A DNA stretch of 39,805 nucleotides from an uncultured Clostridia bacterium (lineage in GTDB: Bacteria > Bacillota > Clostridia > Christensenellales > UBA1242). The notes below the pieces were generated by a model, which saw only the letters and a program-made list of their open reading frames with translations, did not search any database and had not been told where the DNA came from. Of this stretch, positions 23,423 to 32,483 are shown one piece after another (position 1 is the stretch's first letter; every line of letters begins with the position of its first letter). Location of the stretch: positions 1 to 39,805 of the forward strand of contig CALCWV010000061.1 of the NCBI GenBank assembly GCA_937907645.1, given 5' to 3'. Made by a program: the position numbers and the translations under genes.

Positions 23423-23773
23423 TTAATTTTTTGAACGTGCAGCGTTTTCAGCCCATTCTTTCCATTCTTCATCTTCAGCTGCAGTATCTTCTTCAATATC
23501 ATATGTTTCATATTCTGGAGTATTGTAAATTTTTGCCATTCTCTCCATCCATTCCTCATCTGTTTCCTCTTCTTCATTTAAAGATTCAATTTTAACTTCT
23601 TCGATTTCTCTCATTTTGTTGTTGTAATCTTCTCTTGCTTTCTTGAGGCAACTTACTCTGATGTTCTTCTTTGTTGTTTCTGGATAAAGATCTTTACGAG
23701 GGTCTTTTTTTACAAAGAATCTATTCTCCTTCTTGTAATATGCTCTGCTTGATGTTGTTTCTGTTAATTCCAT
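23423..23773 (-). CDS. Acidic hypothetical protein (116 residues)
   Basis: Start taken at MELTETTSSRAYYKKENRFF because AAGGAGG lies six bases before it. The longer frame to 23827 lacks one. The first half is basic (VKKDPRKDLYPETTKKNIRV) and the second half strongly acidic (EEEETDEEWMERM, DIEEDTAAEDEEWKEWAENA). No membrane segment or Cys pattern. It has its own terminator. No family recognised. Confidence 0.65.
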   Translation of the reverse strand: MELTETTSSRAYYKKENRFFVKKDPRKDLYPETTKKNIRVSCLKKAREDYNNKMREIEEVKIESLNEEEETDEEWMERMAKIYNTPEYETYDIEEDTAAEDEEWKEWAENAARSKN

Positions 23774-23827
23774 TGTTTCCTCCTTGAGTGTTGATTCTAA
23801 TCTATCACAAAAATGGCGTTTCGTCAA

Positions 23828-24023
23828 TACCCTTTTTGAAAAAAATCTTATTTTTTTAATATTGTTCTTTCCAAGAAAAATATGGGCAAATAGAATGATG
23901 AATAGTTTATAATTTTTTACTATTTTTTAAGAAACTGGAAGTACATTCCAAATGTTTTTTTAGTATTTTTAGAAAATTTATTTATGGAAGATTTTCAAGA
24001 AGGTTTCTATTTTTTTATATATC
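23828..24023. other. Non-coding AT-rich spacer
   Basis: Very AT-rich, many T-runs, no supported gene and no strong promoter or hairpin. It is bounded by the acidic gene and two terminators. Confidence 0.5.
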
Positions 24024-24062
24024 AAAAAAACACCATGCTTGCTTTAACATAGTGTTTTTTTG
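24024..24062. terminator. Bidirectional intrinsic terminator
   Basis: A7, CACCATG, 10-base loop, CATAGTG (one wobble), T7. Confidence 0.75.
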
Positions 24063-24122
24063 TAAAACGCATTAGTATTTGATTTTTCTTTTATAATGCA
24101 CGTCCTTCGAAACATGTTTTAT

Positions 24123-24147
24123 AAAAAAGACGGAATAAATCCGCCAT
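24123..24147 (-). terminator. Terminator of the rpsF-ssb-rpsR-rpmE operon
   Basis: GGCGGA, loop, TCCGTC with one G-U, then T6 in the minus sense, just after the rpmE stop at 24155. Confidence 0.75.
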
Positions 24148-24154
24148 TTTTAAA

Positions 24155-24358
24155 TTAAATGTTGTATTTTTTCTTGAATTTATCAACTGTTCCACTTGTA
24201 TCTACAACTTTCTTCTTTCCTGTGAAGAATGGGTGGCACTTATTGCAAATATCTACACTAAGAGTATCTCCCTTAACTGTTGATTTTGTTTTGAAAGTAT
24301 TTCCACAAGCACATACAACTGTTACTTCATGATAATCTGGATGAATTTCTTGTTTCAT
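24155..24358 (-). CDS. rpmE: 50S ribosomal protein L31 (zinc type)
   Basis: 67 residues. MKQEIHPDYHEVTVVCACGN opens a typical zinc L31, with CxC near residue 16 and DICNKCHPFFTG for the second cysteine pair. The tail GTVDKFKKKYNI is family-typical. GGAGG overlaps the rpsR stop codon, so it is tightly coupled to rpsR. Linking rpmE to the rpsF-ssb-rpsR operon is not the textbook arrangement (rpmE is often beside rho), but it leads straight on to the prmC-prfA cluster. Confidence 0.96.
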   Translation of the reverse strand: MKQEIHPDYHEVTVVCACGNTFKTKSTVKGDTLSVDICNKCHPFFTGKKKVVDTSGTVDKFKKKYNI

Positions 24359-24366
24359 GTTTCCTC

Positions 24367-24624
24367 CTAGTCAGCACTGTAAGGTAAAAGTGCCAAGTTA
24401 CGTGCTCTCTTAATAGCTGTTGCTAATTGTCTTTGGTGATAAGCACATACTCCTGTTTGTCTTCTTGGTAAAATTTTACCTTTTTCAGTGATATATTTTC
24501 TAATTTTTGCAATATCTTTATAGTCGATTTCCTTTTCACCAGCTACGCAGAAAGGACAAACTTTCTTCTTTGATGGTTTACGGAATTTTTTAACTGGTCT
24601 TTCCTCAGTTTTTACTTCGCTCAT
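24367..24624 (-). CDS. rpsR: 30S ribosomal protein S18
   Basis: 85 residues. Central motif DYKDIAKIRKYITEKGKILPRRQTGVCAYHQRQLATAIKRARNLALLPY is diagnostic. The N-terminus is basic with two cysteines (KVCPFCVAGEKEIDY), a zinc-like CxxC seen in many S18. It pairs with S6 on the 30S platform. Follows ssb by 18 bases. Confidence 0.97.
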   Translation of the reverse strand: MSEVKTEERPVKKFRKPSKKKVCPFCVAGEKEIDYKDIAKIRKYITEKGKILPRRQTGVCAYHQRQLATAIKRARNLALLPYSAD

Positions 24625-24642
24625 TTTTATTCTCCTTTTCTA

Positions 24643-25053
24643 TTAAAATGGAAGGCTATCATCGTCAATAGGTTCTAATTCAGCGACTTTCTTTGTAGCT
24701 GGTTTTTCTTCTACTGAACCATTATCACTTCCTGCAGATCTTGTTGATAAAAATTCTACTTCATCGGCTACAACTTCAGTAACATAACGTTTTGCTCCGT
24801 CTTGTCCGTCATATGATGATGTTTGTAATCTTCCAACGATTCCGCATTTTGATCCTTTCTTCAAAAACTTGTGGCAGTTTTCAGCTTGTGCTCTCCATAC
24901 AACGACGTTAATGAAGTCTGCATCTCTTTCTCCTTCAGAGTTTTGAAATCTTCTTTGAACGGCAACAGTAAATCTGCAAACTGATACTCCTCCGTTTGTT
25001 GTTGTTAATTCTGGATCTCTACTTAAATTTCCAACTAAAATAACCTTATTCAT
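24643..25053 (-). CDS. ssb: Single-stranded DNA-binding protein
   Basis: 136 residues. OB fold from MNKVILVGNLSRDPELTTTNGGVSVCRFTVAVQRRF to about residue 105, including WRAQAENCHKFLKKGSKCGIVGRLQTSSYDGQDG. A short linker follows, then the acidic protein-docking tip EPIDDDSLPF, the usual SSB C-terminus that recruits RecO, PriA and others. Lies between rpsF and rpsR as in most Firmicutes. Confidence 0.97.
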   Translation of the reverse strand: MNKVILVGNLSRDPELTTTNGGVSVCRFTVAVQRRFQNSEGERDADFINVVVWRAQAENCHKFLKKGSKCGIVGRLQTSSYDGQDGAKRYVTEVVADEVEFLSTRSAGSDNGSVEEKPATKKVAELEPIDDDSLPF

Positions 25054-25067
25054 ATTTTTAATCTCCT

Positions 25068-25355
25068 TTATGCGTTTTTCTTAACGAATAAATGTCTAAC
25101 AATTCCGTCTGTAATTGTCATAAGTTTGCTCATAGCATCAACTTCTGGCATTGGAAGAGAAATGTTCATAAGAACATAGAATCCTTCGTTTCTGAAATTG
25201 ATTGGATAAGCAAGCTTCTTCATTCCAAGTTTATCGATTCCTTCAACAACTCCGCCTTTTGATTCAACGTAAGCTTTGAATTTAGCGATAAGTTCTTCAC
25301 GTTTATCTTCAGCTGTGTCGCTTGAAATGATATACATTACTTCATACTTATTCAT
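25068..25355 (-). CDS. rpsF: 30S ribosomal protein S6
   Basis: 95 residues from MNKYEVMYIISSDTAEDKREEL. AGGAGG is seven bases upstream; the longer frame to 25454 reads through the promoter and is rejected. The S6 core KGGVVEGIDKLGMKKLAYPINFRNEGFYVLMNI is diagnostic. First gene of rpsF-ssb-rpsR-rpmE. Confidence 0.97.
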   Translation of the reverse strand: MNKYEVMYIISSDTAEDKREELIAKFKAYVESKGGVVEGIDKLGMKKLAYPINFRNEGFYVLMNISLPMPEVDAMSKLMTITDGIVRHLFVKKNA

Positions 25356-25454
25356 ACGATACCTCCTTTTGGACTTTTGGCTCTTTTTGCAAGAGCAAGG
25401 GGTAGCTTTTCTCGCTACTGGACGTATTATATCATAAAAAAAATTCAAAATCAA
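25356..25454 (-). promoter_or_regulatory. rpsF operon promoter and structured leader
   Basis: TTGATT (25449-25454), 17 bases, TATAAT (25426-25431). The leader of about 60 nt contains GTAGC/GCTAC (25402-25418) and GCTCTT/AAGAGC (25380-25396) hairpins before the AGGAGG. An S6:S18-binding leader is common at this place in bacteria, but I could not match its conserved CCG bulge, so autoregulation is only suggested. Confidence 0.6.
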
Positions 25455-25610
25455 GTGTTTTTCTATCGTTAATTAATATTAATAAGAATAAATTGGATAA
25501 TTTGCAAAATCACTGCTACTGCTACCTTTTTAAGTAAAAAACATTTCATATTTCCATTTTTAGAAGAAAAACAAAGAATTTCAAGAAAATTTTAGCTTGA
25601 AATTTTAAAA

Positions 25611-25640
25611 TAAAAAAGGTTGCGAAGTTGCAACCTGAGT
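25611..25640 (-). terminator. Intrinsic terminator after the 140-residue gene
   Basis: GGTTGC, 6-base loop, GCAACC followed by T6 in the minus sense. A second hairpin AAGACA/TGTCTT (25662-25683) lies between it and the stop. Confidence 0.75.
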
Positions 25641-25697
25641 TTATTTGAAATTATGTTTTTATTTAAGACAAATGGGGCTGTCTTTTTATTGGCATTC

Positions 25698-26120
25698 TTA
25701 TTTTTCAAAGTTATTGTGAATTTGATTTGAAAAATTTATGTACTGCTCTGAGTCATCTCTACTGTCCATAGCTGAAATCTTCTTTTCAATATAGCTAAAA
25801 TTCTTTGGATCTTCTTCAACTAGGTCGTCGAAAAGAGCACAAGCAAATTCAACATTTTTCTTAATGAAAGGCTCAGAAATATATAGAGTTTGCTTTGGTT
25901 CTCTTAAAACAATATAACTTACATAATCTGCATACTCTCTTTCATATTTTTCAGTAAACTGCTCTGGGATTGATATCAAAGAATAGTCGGCATTCTTCAT
26001 TTTTTCAACTAAGCCTTTAACATCCTTAACATAATAAAAGTTTGATGACTCCTTGTTCACCCTCTTCCATAATTCATTTGTAATTTCATTTTCTAAATAT
26101 GTTTTACGTGTATTATTCAT
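25698..26120 (-). CDS. Hypothetical protein (140 residues)
   Basis: Soluble, charged, rich in Tyr, Glu and Lys, with no Cys pattern or membrane helix. Segments such as MNNTRKTYLENEITNELWKRVNKESSNFYYVKDVKGLVEKM look helical. The upstream sequence has only a weak AAGCGAGG-like ribosome binding site. It sits alone between secA and rpsF with its own terminator. I do not recognise it. Confidence 0.6.
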   Translation of the reverse strand: MNNTRKTYLENEITNELWKRVNKESSNFYYVKDVKGLVEKMKNADYSLISIPEQFTEKYEREYADYVSYIVLREPKQTLYISEPFIKKNVEFACALFDDLVEEDPKNFSYIEKKISAMDSRDDSEQYINFSNQIHNNFEK

Positions 26121-26291
26121 CTTAACCTCGCTTGAATATTATATCACAAACAATTTTTTTGTCAATATTAATATTTTTTTAATACTTTTCACTCAAAAAC
26201 TCAGCATATTGCAGGATTTTGAAATTTTATATTATGCATATTTTATCACAGAAATGTAATAATCCGCCAATTTAACTAAGACTTTTATCTA

Positions 26292-26319
26292 TAAAAAAGG
26301 GGCGACAAAAGTCGCCTCT
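26292..26319 (-). terminator. Terminator of secA
   Basis: GAGGCGAC, aaaa-type loop, GTCGCCCC, then T6 in the minus sense, immediately after the secA stop at 26323. Confidence 0.85.
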
Positions 26320-26322
26320 TTA

Positions 26323-29034
26323 CTATTCATTTGCACCACAGCAGTTCTTATATTTCTTCCCGCTTCCACATGGACAAGGGTCGTTTCTGCCGATTTCCTT
26401 TTCTGTGTTTACAACAGTTTTTTGAACTTCAATCTTTTCCTTTTTAGGTTTATCAAAAAGGTCCGTTCTTCTGTTTACAGGTGTGAAAGTCGGACGTTGA
26501 ACAGGCTCTTCTTTCTTAACTTCAAAGTTAATATTAAGAAGAATCATGCATGTCATTTCTCTGATCTTTCTGATCATTTCATCAAACATTGCATATCCGT
26601 CCTTCTTGTATGCAAGCACAGGATCTTCGTTTCCGAATCCACGAGAGAAGATTTCATTCTTCAAGATTTGCATATCATCGATATGATTTGTCCAGTGAGA
26701 GTCAACAACTCTAAGCATAACAACTCTTTCAACCTTTCCAAAGTCAATTCCAAGGTCCTCCGCCTCTTTGAGCTTTTCTGCATATCTCTTGTCAACAATT
26801 TTGATCAATTTTTCTTCAACATCGCGAACGTCGCATCCTTCAACAAAGTCTTCAGTTACAATGTTTGAATCTTTTGGAAGAAGTCCCTTTTCGAGAGCGG
26901 CATTAAGCGGAGCTAAATCCCAATCATAATATGGCTTATCGTCATCCAAGTGCTCCTCGCAGATCTTTGCGATAACATCTGGGAACATATTTACAATTTG
27001 ATCGTGGACAGGATATCCGTCAAGCACTTTATTTCTCTCGTCATAGATCACTGTTCTTTGAGTGTTCATAACATCGTCGAACTTTAATACAGTCTTTCTA
27101 ATTCCGAAGTTCTGCATCTCAATTCTCTTTTGAGCGCCTGTGATTTGTCTTGACAATATTTTAAGTTGGATAGGTGTTGTGTCGTCGAGCTTGAACAACA
27201 TTGCAAGCTTCTTCATTCTATCTCCACCGAATCTGCGAAGTAGGTCGTCTTCAAGTGAAAGGAAGAATACACTCGAGCCTGGGTCCCCTTGACGTCCAGC
27301 ACGTCCTCTGAGCTGATTGTCAATTCTACGTGACTCGTGTCTTTCTGTTCCAACGATATGAAGACCGCCAAGTTTTCTTACTTCATCCTTCTCTGCGTCT
27401 GTTTGCTTTTTGAGTTCTTTGTAGAGCTCTGTGAATCTATCTCTCGCTTTGTTTAATTCTGGATCGTCAGAATTGTAGAAAGCTGTAGCATAAGAAATTT
27501 GTTCATCAGTGAACTTTTCGTCCACCATTTTTTTCTTCGCCATGAACTCAGGATTTCCGCCAAGCAAAATATCCGTTCCACGTCCAGCCATGTTAGTTGC
27601 AATTGTAACTGAGCCCTTTCGTCCAGCTTGAGCAACAATAGCACTTTCTTGTTCGTGATTCTTTGCATTTAACACAATATGCTTGATATTTGCATATTTT
27701 AACGCTTTTGAAAGTTCTTCGGATTTCTCAATCGTAACCGTTCCTACTAAGACTGGTTGACCTGTTTCATTACATCTCTTAATCTCTTCAACAATAGCTT
27801 TAATTTTCCCTTGCTGAGTTGTGTAAACAATGTCTGGCTCATCCTTTCTTTGATTTGGAAGATTTGGTGGAATAATTACAACGTCAAGGTTGTAAATTGC
27901 TCTAAACTCACCTTCCTCAGTCTTTGCAGTTCCGGTCATTCCAGAAAGCTTTGAATACAAACGGAAATAGTTTTGGAATGTGATGGTTGCGAGAGTTTTG
28001 TTCTCGTCTTTAATCTCCACTTTTTCCTTTGCTTCAATAGCTTGATGCAATCCGTCATTAAATCTTCTTCCGTCCATAAGACGCCCAGTGAATTCGTCGA
28101 CAATGACAACTTCTCCGTCCTTAACGATGTAGTTTTCATCTCTAAACATGATGTAGTTTGCTTTCAAAGCATTGTTGATATAGTGATTTAGTTCAATATT
28201 TTCGATATCTGAAAGCATTGCCACTTTATAGTACCTTTCCGCTTTCTCTATACCTTTTTCTGTAAGATTGATTGCTTTAGTTTTTTCGTCAATTTCGAAG
28301 TCTTCATCTTTTTTCAATGTTCTTGCAAATTTGTCGGCTTTAAGATAGTCATCGCTAGACTTTCCTCCCTGTCCGCTTATAATAAGAGGAGTTCTGGCCT
28401 CATCGATTAAAATACTATCTACTTCATCGACGATTGCAAAGTTATGTCCTCTCTGCATTCTAGCTTCAGCAGAAATAGCCATGTTATCTCTCAAATAGTC
28501 GAATCCAAGTTCGTTGTTTGTGCAATAGCAAATATCCGCAAGATAAGAATTTCTCTTTGCGTCATCTCTCATTCCAGAAATAATAACTCCAACTTTTAGC
28601 CCAAGGAATCTATATACTTTTCCCATCCATTCTGCGTCACGTTTTGCAAGATATTCGTTTACAGTAACAATATGAACACCTTTCCCGCTTAGTGCATTCA
28701 AATATGCAGGAAGAGTTGCCATAAGAGTTTTTCCTTCACCAGTTTTCATTTCAGCAATTCTGCCTTGATGCAGAGCAATTCCTCCGAGAATTTGAACATA
28801 AAAGTGCTTCATGTTTAAAACTCTCCAAGCAGCTTCTCTACATGTTGCAAAAGCCTCTGGAAGAATGTCATTGAGAGTACTTCCTTCTGCGAGTTTTTGT
28901 TTTAAAATATTAGTCTGATTCTTTAATTCTTCATCGCTCATTGCCGAATATTTATCTTCTAAAGCGATAACTTTATCAGCAATTTTTTTCAGTTTTTTTA
29001 CTTGAGATTTATTCTCATTCCAAAAAAGTCCCAT
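26323..29034 (-). CDS. secA: Preprotein translocase ATPase SecA
   Basis: 903 residues. Walker A is AEMKTGEGKTLMATLPAYLN near residue 100. Walker B is FAIVDEVDSILIDEARTPLIISG. NBD2 has ATNMAGRGTDILLGGNPEF and QLRGRAGRQGDPGSS. The preprotein cross-linking and scaffold domains are complete. The C-terminus ends in a zinc SEC-C motif, NDPCPCGSGKKYKNCC, which binds SecB-like partners or ribosomes. It drives secretion through SecYEG and probably exports the surface protein at the left edge. Own terminator; upstream AGGAG before the ATG. Confidence 0.98.
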   Translation of the reverse strand: MGLFWNENKSQVKKLKKIADKVIALEDKYSAMSDEELKNQTNILKQKLAEGSTLNDILPEAFATCREAAWRVLNMKHFYVQILGGIALHQGRIAEMKTGEGKTLMATLPAYLNALSGKGVHIVTVNEYLAKRDAEWMGKVYRFLGLKVGVIISGMRDDAKRNSYLADICYCTNNELGFDYLRDNMAISAEARMQRGHNFAIVDEVDSILIDEARTPLIISGQGGKSSDDYLKADKFARTLKKDEDFEIDEKTKAINLTEKGIEKAERYYKVAMLSDIENIELNHYINNALKANYIMFRDENYIVKDGEVVIVDEFTGRLMDGRRFNDGLHQAIEAKEKVEIKDENKTLATITFQNYFRLYSKLSGMTGTAKTEEGEFRAIYNLDVVIIPPNLPNQRKDEPDIVYTTQQGKIKAIVEEIKRCNETGQPVLVGTVTIEKSEELSKALKYANIKHIVLNAKNHEQESAIVAQAGRKGSVTIATNMAGRGTDILLGGNPEFMAKKKMVDEKFTDEQISYATAFYNSDDPELNKARDRFTELYKELKKQTDAEKDEVRKLGGLHIVGTERHESRRIDNQLRGRAGRQGDPGSSVFFLSLEDDLLRRFGGDRMKKLAMLFKLDDTTPIQLKILSRQITGAQKRIEMQNFGIRKTVLKFDDVMNTQRTVIYDERNKVLDGYPVHDQIVNMFPDVIAKICEEHLDDDKPYYDWDLAPLNAALEKGLLPKDSNIVTEDFVEGCDVRDVEEKLIKIVDKRYAEKLKEAEDLGIDFGKVERVVMLRVVDSHWTNHIDDMQILKNEIFSRGFGNEDPVLAYKKDGYAMFDEMIRKIREMTCMILLNINFEVKKEEPVQRPTFTPVNRRTDLFDKPKKEKIEVQKTVVNTEKEIGRNDPCPCGSGKKYKNCCGANE

Positions 29035-29207
29035 TTCTTATCTCCTAAGGATTATTTTACTTAAAAACAAATAAAAAAGCAAGTGTTTTTCATATTCTCT
29101 CTTTTCTTAACTAAATGCTAGCAAAAAAATAGCGCAAAAAGAGTAAAATATATTGTTAAAAATTGGCTTACTTAGGCTCTTTTTGTATAAAATAGTTTTT
29201 AATATTA

Positions 29208-29236
29208 TTGACAAAGGTATTTTTTAATGATAAAAT
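29208..29236 (+). promoter_or_regulatory. Promoter of the 1052-residue protein gene
   Basis: TTGACA (29208-29213), exactly 17 bases, TAAAAT (29231-29236), about 50 bases before the ATG. Confidence 0.7.
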
Positions 29237-29285
29237 ACAATCATAAACTTAAATGCTATAAATTCCAAAGAAGGAGGAACATTTA

Positions 29286-32200
29286 ATGGCAACTGATGAA
29301 AACAAAAGAAATGCGGAGCTAAACAGGATCCTGGAAAGACTCGATGCAGCAGAACATAAAGTTTCTGGTAGTACAGCTACTGCTACTCCTAAACCTAAAA
29401 ATCAGCAAAAAAAAGCGGGAAGACCTAAAGCCGACCGCGCTAAAACTCCTCAAACAGCTAAGAGAAATCTTCCAAACGGCGGTGCACCAAAAGCTTCTAC
29501 TGCAAGAAGAAATGAAAGACATGAAAGGGAGAATGAACGTAAACAAAGAAGTTACGCTAGACAGAGAGAGCATATCAATAAAAAGTATGGCTTAGGCATA
29601 GAAGAACCTGAAGAGACAGTAGAACCAGAAACTGCTAAGCCTACTACAAAAAGAAATACAACTAGCGAAGAATTGAAGAAAAAATTGTCAAAGCTAAAAG
29701 AAGAGTTGAACGCAAAGGCTACTGCTGCTAAAACGAACTTAAAAGTTAAAGCCGAGGCTTTAAAGGCTACTGTGAAAGCTAAGTCAGAATCTTTAAAGGC
29801 TAAAGCTAAAGTTAAGTCAGAGAGATTTAAAGCTAAACTCAATGAATTTAAAGCTAAAGCTAGGAGCGGACTTGTTAAGACAAAGCAAAAATTTAAAAAT
29901 GCTACAGAAAAAGTAAGAGACTTTTTCAATGAAATTTCACTGAGGTTTGACGCTGCCGTAGAGAGAGCTTTAAACAAGATTAAATCATCAAGAGCCTATG
30001 ATGTTCTTACAGAACACAATAGAATTAGAAATTTTAGAAATCACATGGCTAGCACAGACCCTGTCAGCGAAGTTGCAGGTGCTAAACCAGATGAGGTAAA
30101 CATAGAAGAGGAAACAATTGACGCACCTCCTGCTGGATCAGTGCCACCTGTGCCTCCTACACCACCAGATGGATCTGAACCTCCTAGAGGAACAGAACCT
30201 CCTTCGCCACCTGTGCCTCCTGCTGGATCTACGACACCTCCTACACCGCCTACACCACCAAACGACGAAACTAAGGGGGACAACAGCACTCATGACGATG
30301 ACAGCACTCATGATGATGACAGCACTCATGATGATGGACATCATGCTGATGACGGTGTTCATGATGAAGACGTAGATATCGATGAAAGATCAAAACTTCC
30401 TGGAAAGAGAAAAGTTACAAGATCTAAGGCTGACGATTCCCTTCTTCACTCATCACAACCTGTAAAAGATAACACCGGTGCTGTATATGGATATAGCTTT
30501 ACAACTAAGATCAAGAGAGTTAAAAAAGTTGATGGAAAGAATAAAACAGTAGATGAATTTAACCAAGTTACAACTATTAGAACAGATATGGGAGACAACT
30601 TGTTGCAAGTCAGAGATTCCGTTACAAACAACGTAGTTCTTTCTCTTGAAGACGGAAAGGCTGGGGACGGAAATGACGCTCCTACGCTTTTAGTTGACGA
30701 AGCCGCAATCGATACAAATATGAAAGAATATCTTACTGGAAGAGAGGATGTTGAAAAAATAGAGATTGCAAATGAAGACGGAACAACTCGCACACAATTT
30801 AGAATCAAAATCGAGACAATCGATAGAACTAACACTGGAATTACAAGATACAAAATGGCTGGAGATAACTTCACTCTCTCAGCAGATGGAAAAAATATTA
30901 TTGCAACAAGAGGAGAGGAAGATAAACACCCTTCAGTTGTTACAGCTCCAAACGGAAATGGCTACAACTTTGATGAAAACAGCAAGTTTGTTGAAAGAAT
31001 GTTGGATACAACAAAAGATCGTTATTCATCAAGAAAAGATGCTGCTTCTGAAAGATTAAACAACGCAGAGCTTTTAAAAATGCATGAAAAAGATATCATT
31101 GCAATGGCAAAACTCCAAGGTACGGTTGATAAAAACGGAAATATTGTATATAAAATTCCAAACGGTCCTGAAATTTGCATTACAAACTTCCAAAATAAGG
31201 AAGGACAAACTAGTACAGTAATTCTTGCTAGATACGAGGATAAGATGTACTACTATGGAAAGAACGATGCTAACTCAAGAGAAGTTTCAACTTTCCATGA
31301 ATTTACTTCTGTAGCTATTATTGATAAAGATAAGAACACTGACGGAAATCACTCAGTTAGAGTTATCTTCAACCCTAACAACGCTGCAAAACAACAGCCT
31401 CTTGGAATAAGTGTTGATGTTGCAGAAAAGCCAAGTGCAGCTAAAACAGCTAAAGCGCCAGCTAAAAACGCAGTTGGATTTGTGGGAATTGTTGATTTCC
31501 TTGGAAAAGACACATTTAACTCAGACACAACAGAAAAGAGCAGTGATACACTTCTCGGCGTTGGAGTTTATAAAAACGACCCTAAGCATGCCGGAGTACT
31601 GGATACTGAAACATTAAATGAAAATGTAATGAACGAGCATGATCGTGAACCTGAAAAAACAATCGAGCCACCTCCTCCACCTCCATCACAACCTCCACAT
31701 GATGGAAAGGATGGGAAAGACGGAAAAGATGGTAAGGATGGAAGGGACGGCGACGGAAGGGGTCTTGGACTTCTCTCTCTTATCCTTCTCATTCTCGGAG
31801 CTATCCTTTGCGTTGTCGGGACATTTATCGGGCTTGGCCCTGTAGTTCCAGCAATTGGACTAAGTCTTATTGCCCTCGGATGCGTTTCTGGATATACTTC
31901 AAACAATGTAGTTTCTGATGAATCTATCTTAAAACAATCAGTTAAGAAGAAAGCTAAAGAAATGGAATATGAAAAAGCTAGAGATAAGGTTAAAGATTTA
32001 TCTGCTGAAGATATCGCAAATCTTTCTGTTAAAGATAAAGATAAAAACTTTGTAAAAGCTATCAAAGCATCTCTTGAAAAGGACGAAGAAATCAAACTTT
32101 CAGACCAAAAGAGACTTAAGAAAATCCTTATTGCTAGCGGACAATTAGAAGAAGACGAGAAAAATAAGAAAGAAAGCAAGTCCATATCTGAGAAAGCTCC

Positions 32201-32444
32201 AGAAGAGCTTGCAGATGAGGAAAGAAAAGATCCTGAGAGATCCGAAGAGGAACACAAAGACAAAGAACACTCCGAAGAGGAACATAAAGATCCTCATGTA
32301 GAAGACTATGTTCCTGAAGGGGAAGAAGTCAAAGTAGAAGAATACACTAACCTTCCTGATGACGATCCTTCAAAGAAAAAGGAAGAAACAGAACACTCCG
32401 ATGATGCTTCGGGCAAAGGTCCTGACGATCATACTAAAGAATAA
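29286..32444 (+). CDS. Large low-complexity membrane-tethered protein
   Basis: 1052 residues after AAGGAGG; no signal peptide. Residues about 25-60 are basic with an AT-hook-like KKAGRPKADRAK. Residues 130-210 are a Lys/Ala-rich helix resembling histone H1 tails. Residues 280-325 are Pro-rich (PPxxPPTPP). Residues 331-365 are a His/Asp tract with three near-perfect THDDDS units. Residues 370-790 look like a folded region. Residues 805-822 are collagen-like GKDGKDG repeats. Residues 826-870 form two membrane helices, then a charged tail with HKDxEHSEEE repeats. With two helices both ends should be on the same, probably cytosolic, side. No family recognised. A nucleoid-membrane or cytosolic scaffold role is inference. 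Confidence 0.8.
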   Translation: MATDENKRNAELNRILERLDAAEHKVSGSTATATPKPKNQQKKAGRPKADRAKTPQTAKRNLPNGGAPKASTARRNERHERENERKQRSYARQREHINKKYGLGIEEPEETVEPETAKPTTKRNTTSEELKKKLSKLKEELNAKATAAKTNLKVKAEALKATVKAKSESLKAKAKVKSERFKAKLNEFKAKARSGLVKTKQKFKNATEKVRDFFNEISLRFDAAVERALNKIKSSRAYDVLTEHNRIRNFRNHMASTDPVSEVAGAKPDEVNIEEETIDAPPAGSVPPVPPTPPDGSEPPRGTEPPSPPVPPAGSTTPPTPPTPPNDETKGDNSTHDDDSTHDDDSTHDDGHHADDGVHDEDVDIDERSKLPGKRKVTRSKADDSLLHSSQPVKDNTGAVYGYSFTTKIKRVKKVDGKNKTVDEFNQVTTIRTDMGDNLLQVRDSVTNNVVLSLEDGKAGDGNDAPTLLVDEAAIDTNMKEYLTGREDVEKIEIANEDGTTRTQFRIKIETIDRTNTGITRYKMAGDNFTLSADGKNIIATRGEEDKHPSVVTAPNGNGYNFDENSKFVERMLDTTKDRYSSRKDAASERLNNAELLKMHEKDIIAMAKLQGTVDKNGNIVYKIPNGPEICITNFQNKEGQTSTVILARYEDKMYYYGKNDANSREVSTFHEFTSVAIIDKDKNTDGNHSVRVIFNPNNAAKQQPLGISVDVAEKPSAAKTAKAPAKNAVGFVGIVDFLGKDTFNSDTTEKSSDTLLGVGVYKNDPKHAGVLDTETLNENVMNEHDREPEKTIEPPPPPPSQPPHDGKDGKDGKDGKDGRDGDGRGLGLLSLILLILGAILCVVGTFIGLGPVVPAIGLSLIALGCVSGYTSNNVVSDESILKQSVKKKAKEMEYEKARDKVKDLSAEDIANLSVKDKDKNFVKAIKASLEKDEEIKLSDQKRLKKILIASGQLEEDEKNKKESKSISEKAPEELADEERKDPERSEEEHKDKEHSEEEHKDPHVEDYVPEGEEVKVEEYTNLPDDDPSKKKEETEHSDDASGKGPDDHTKE

Positions 32445-32483
32445 ACTCGTCTAGAAAAAATTATAATTAAGAGGAAATAAAAA

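Noticed and set aside
30041..30375. Antisense Gly/Val and Ser-rich frames opposite the Pro-rich and His/Asp tracts
   Set aside because: Shadows of a low-complexity coding region on the other strand, with no start signals.
31568..32263. 231-codon minus-strand Ser-rich frame
   Set aside because: Mirror of the charged C-terminal part of the 1052-residue protein. Codon pattern and ribosome binding site favour the plus strand.
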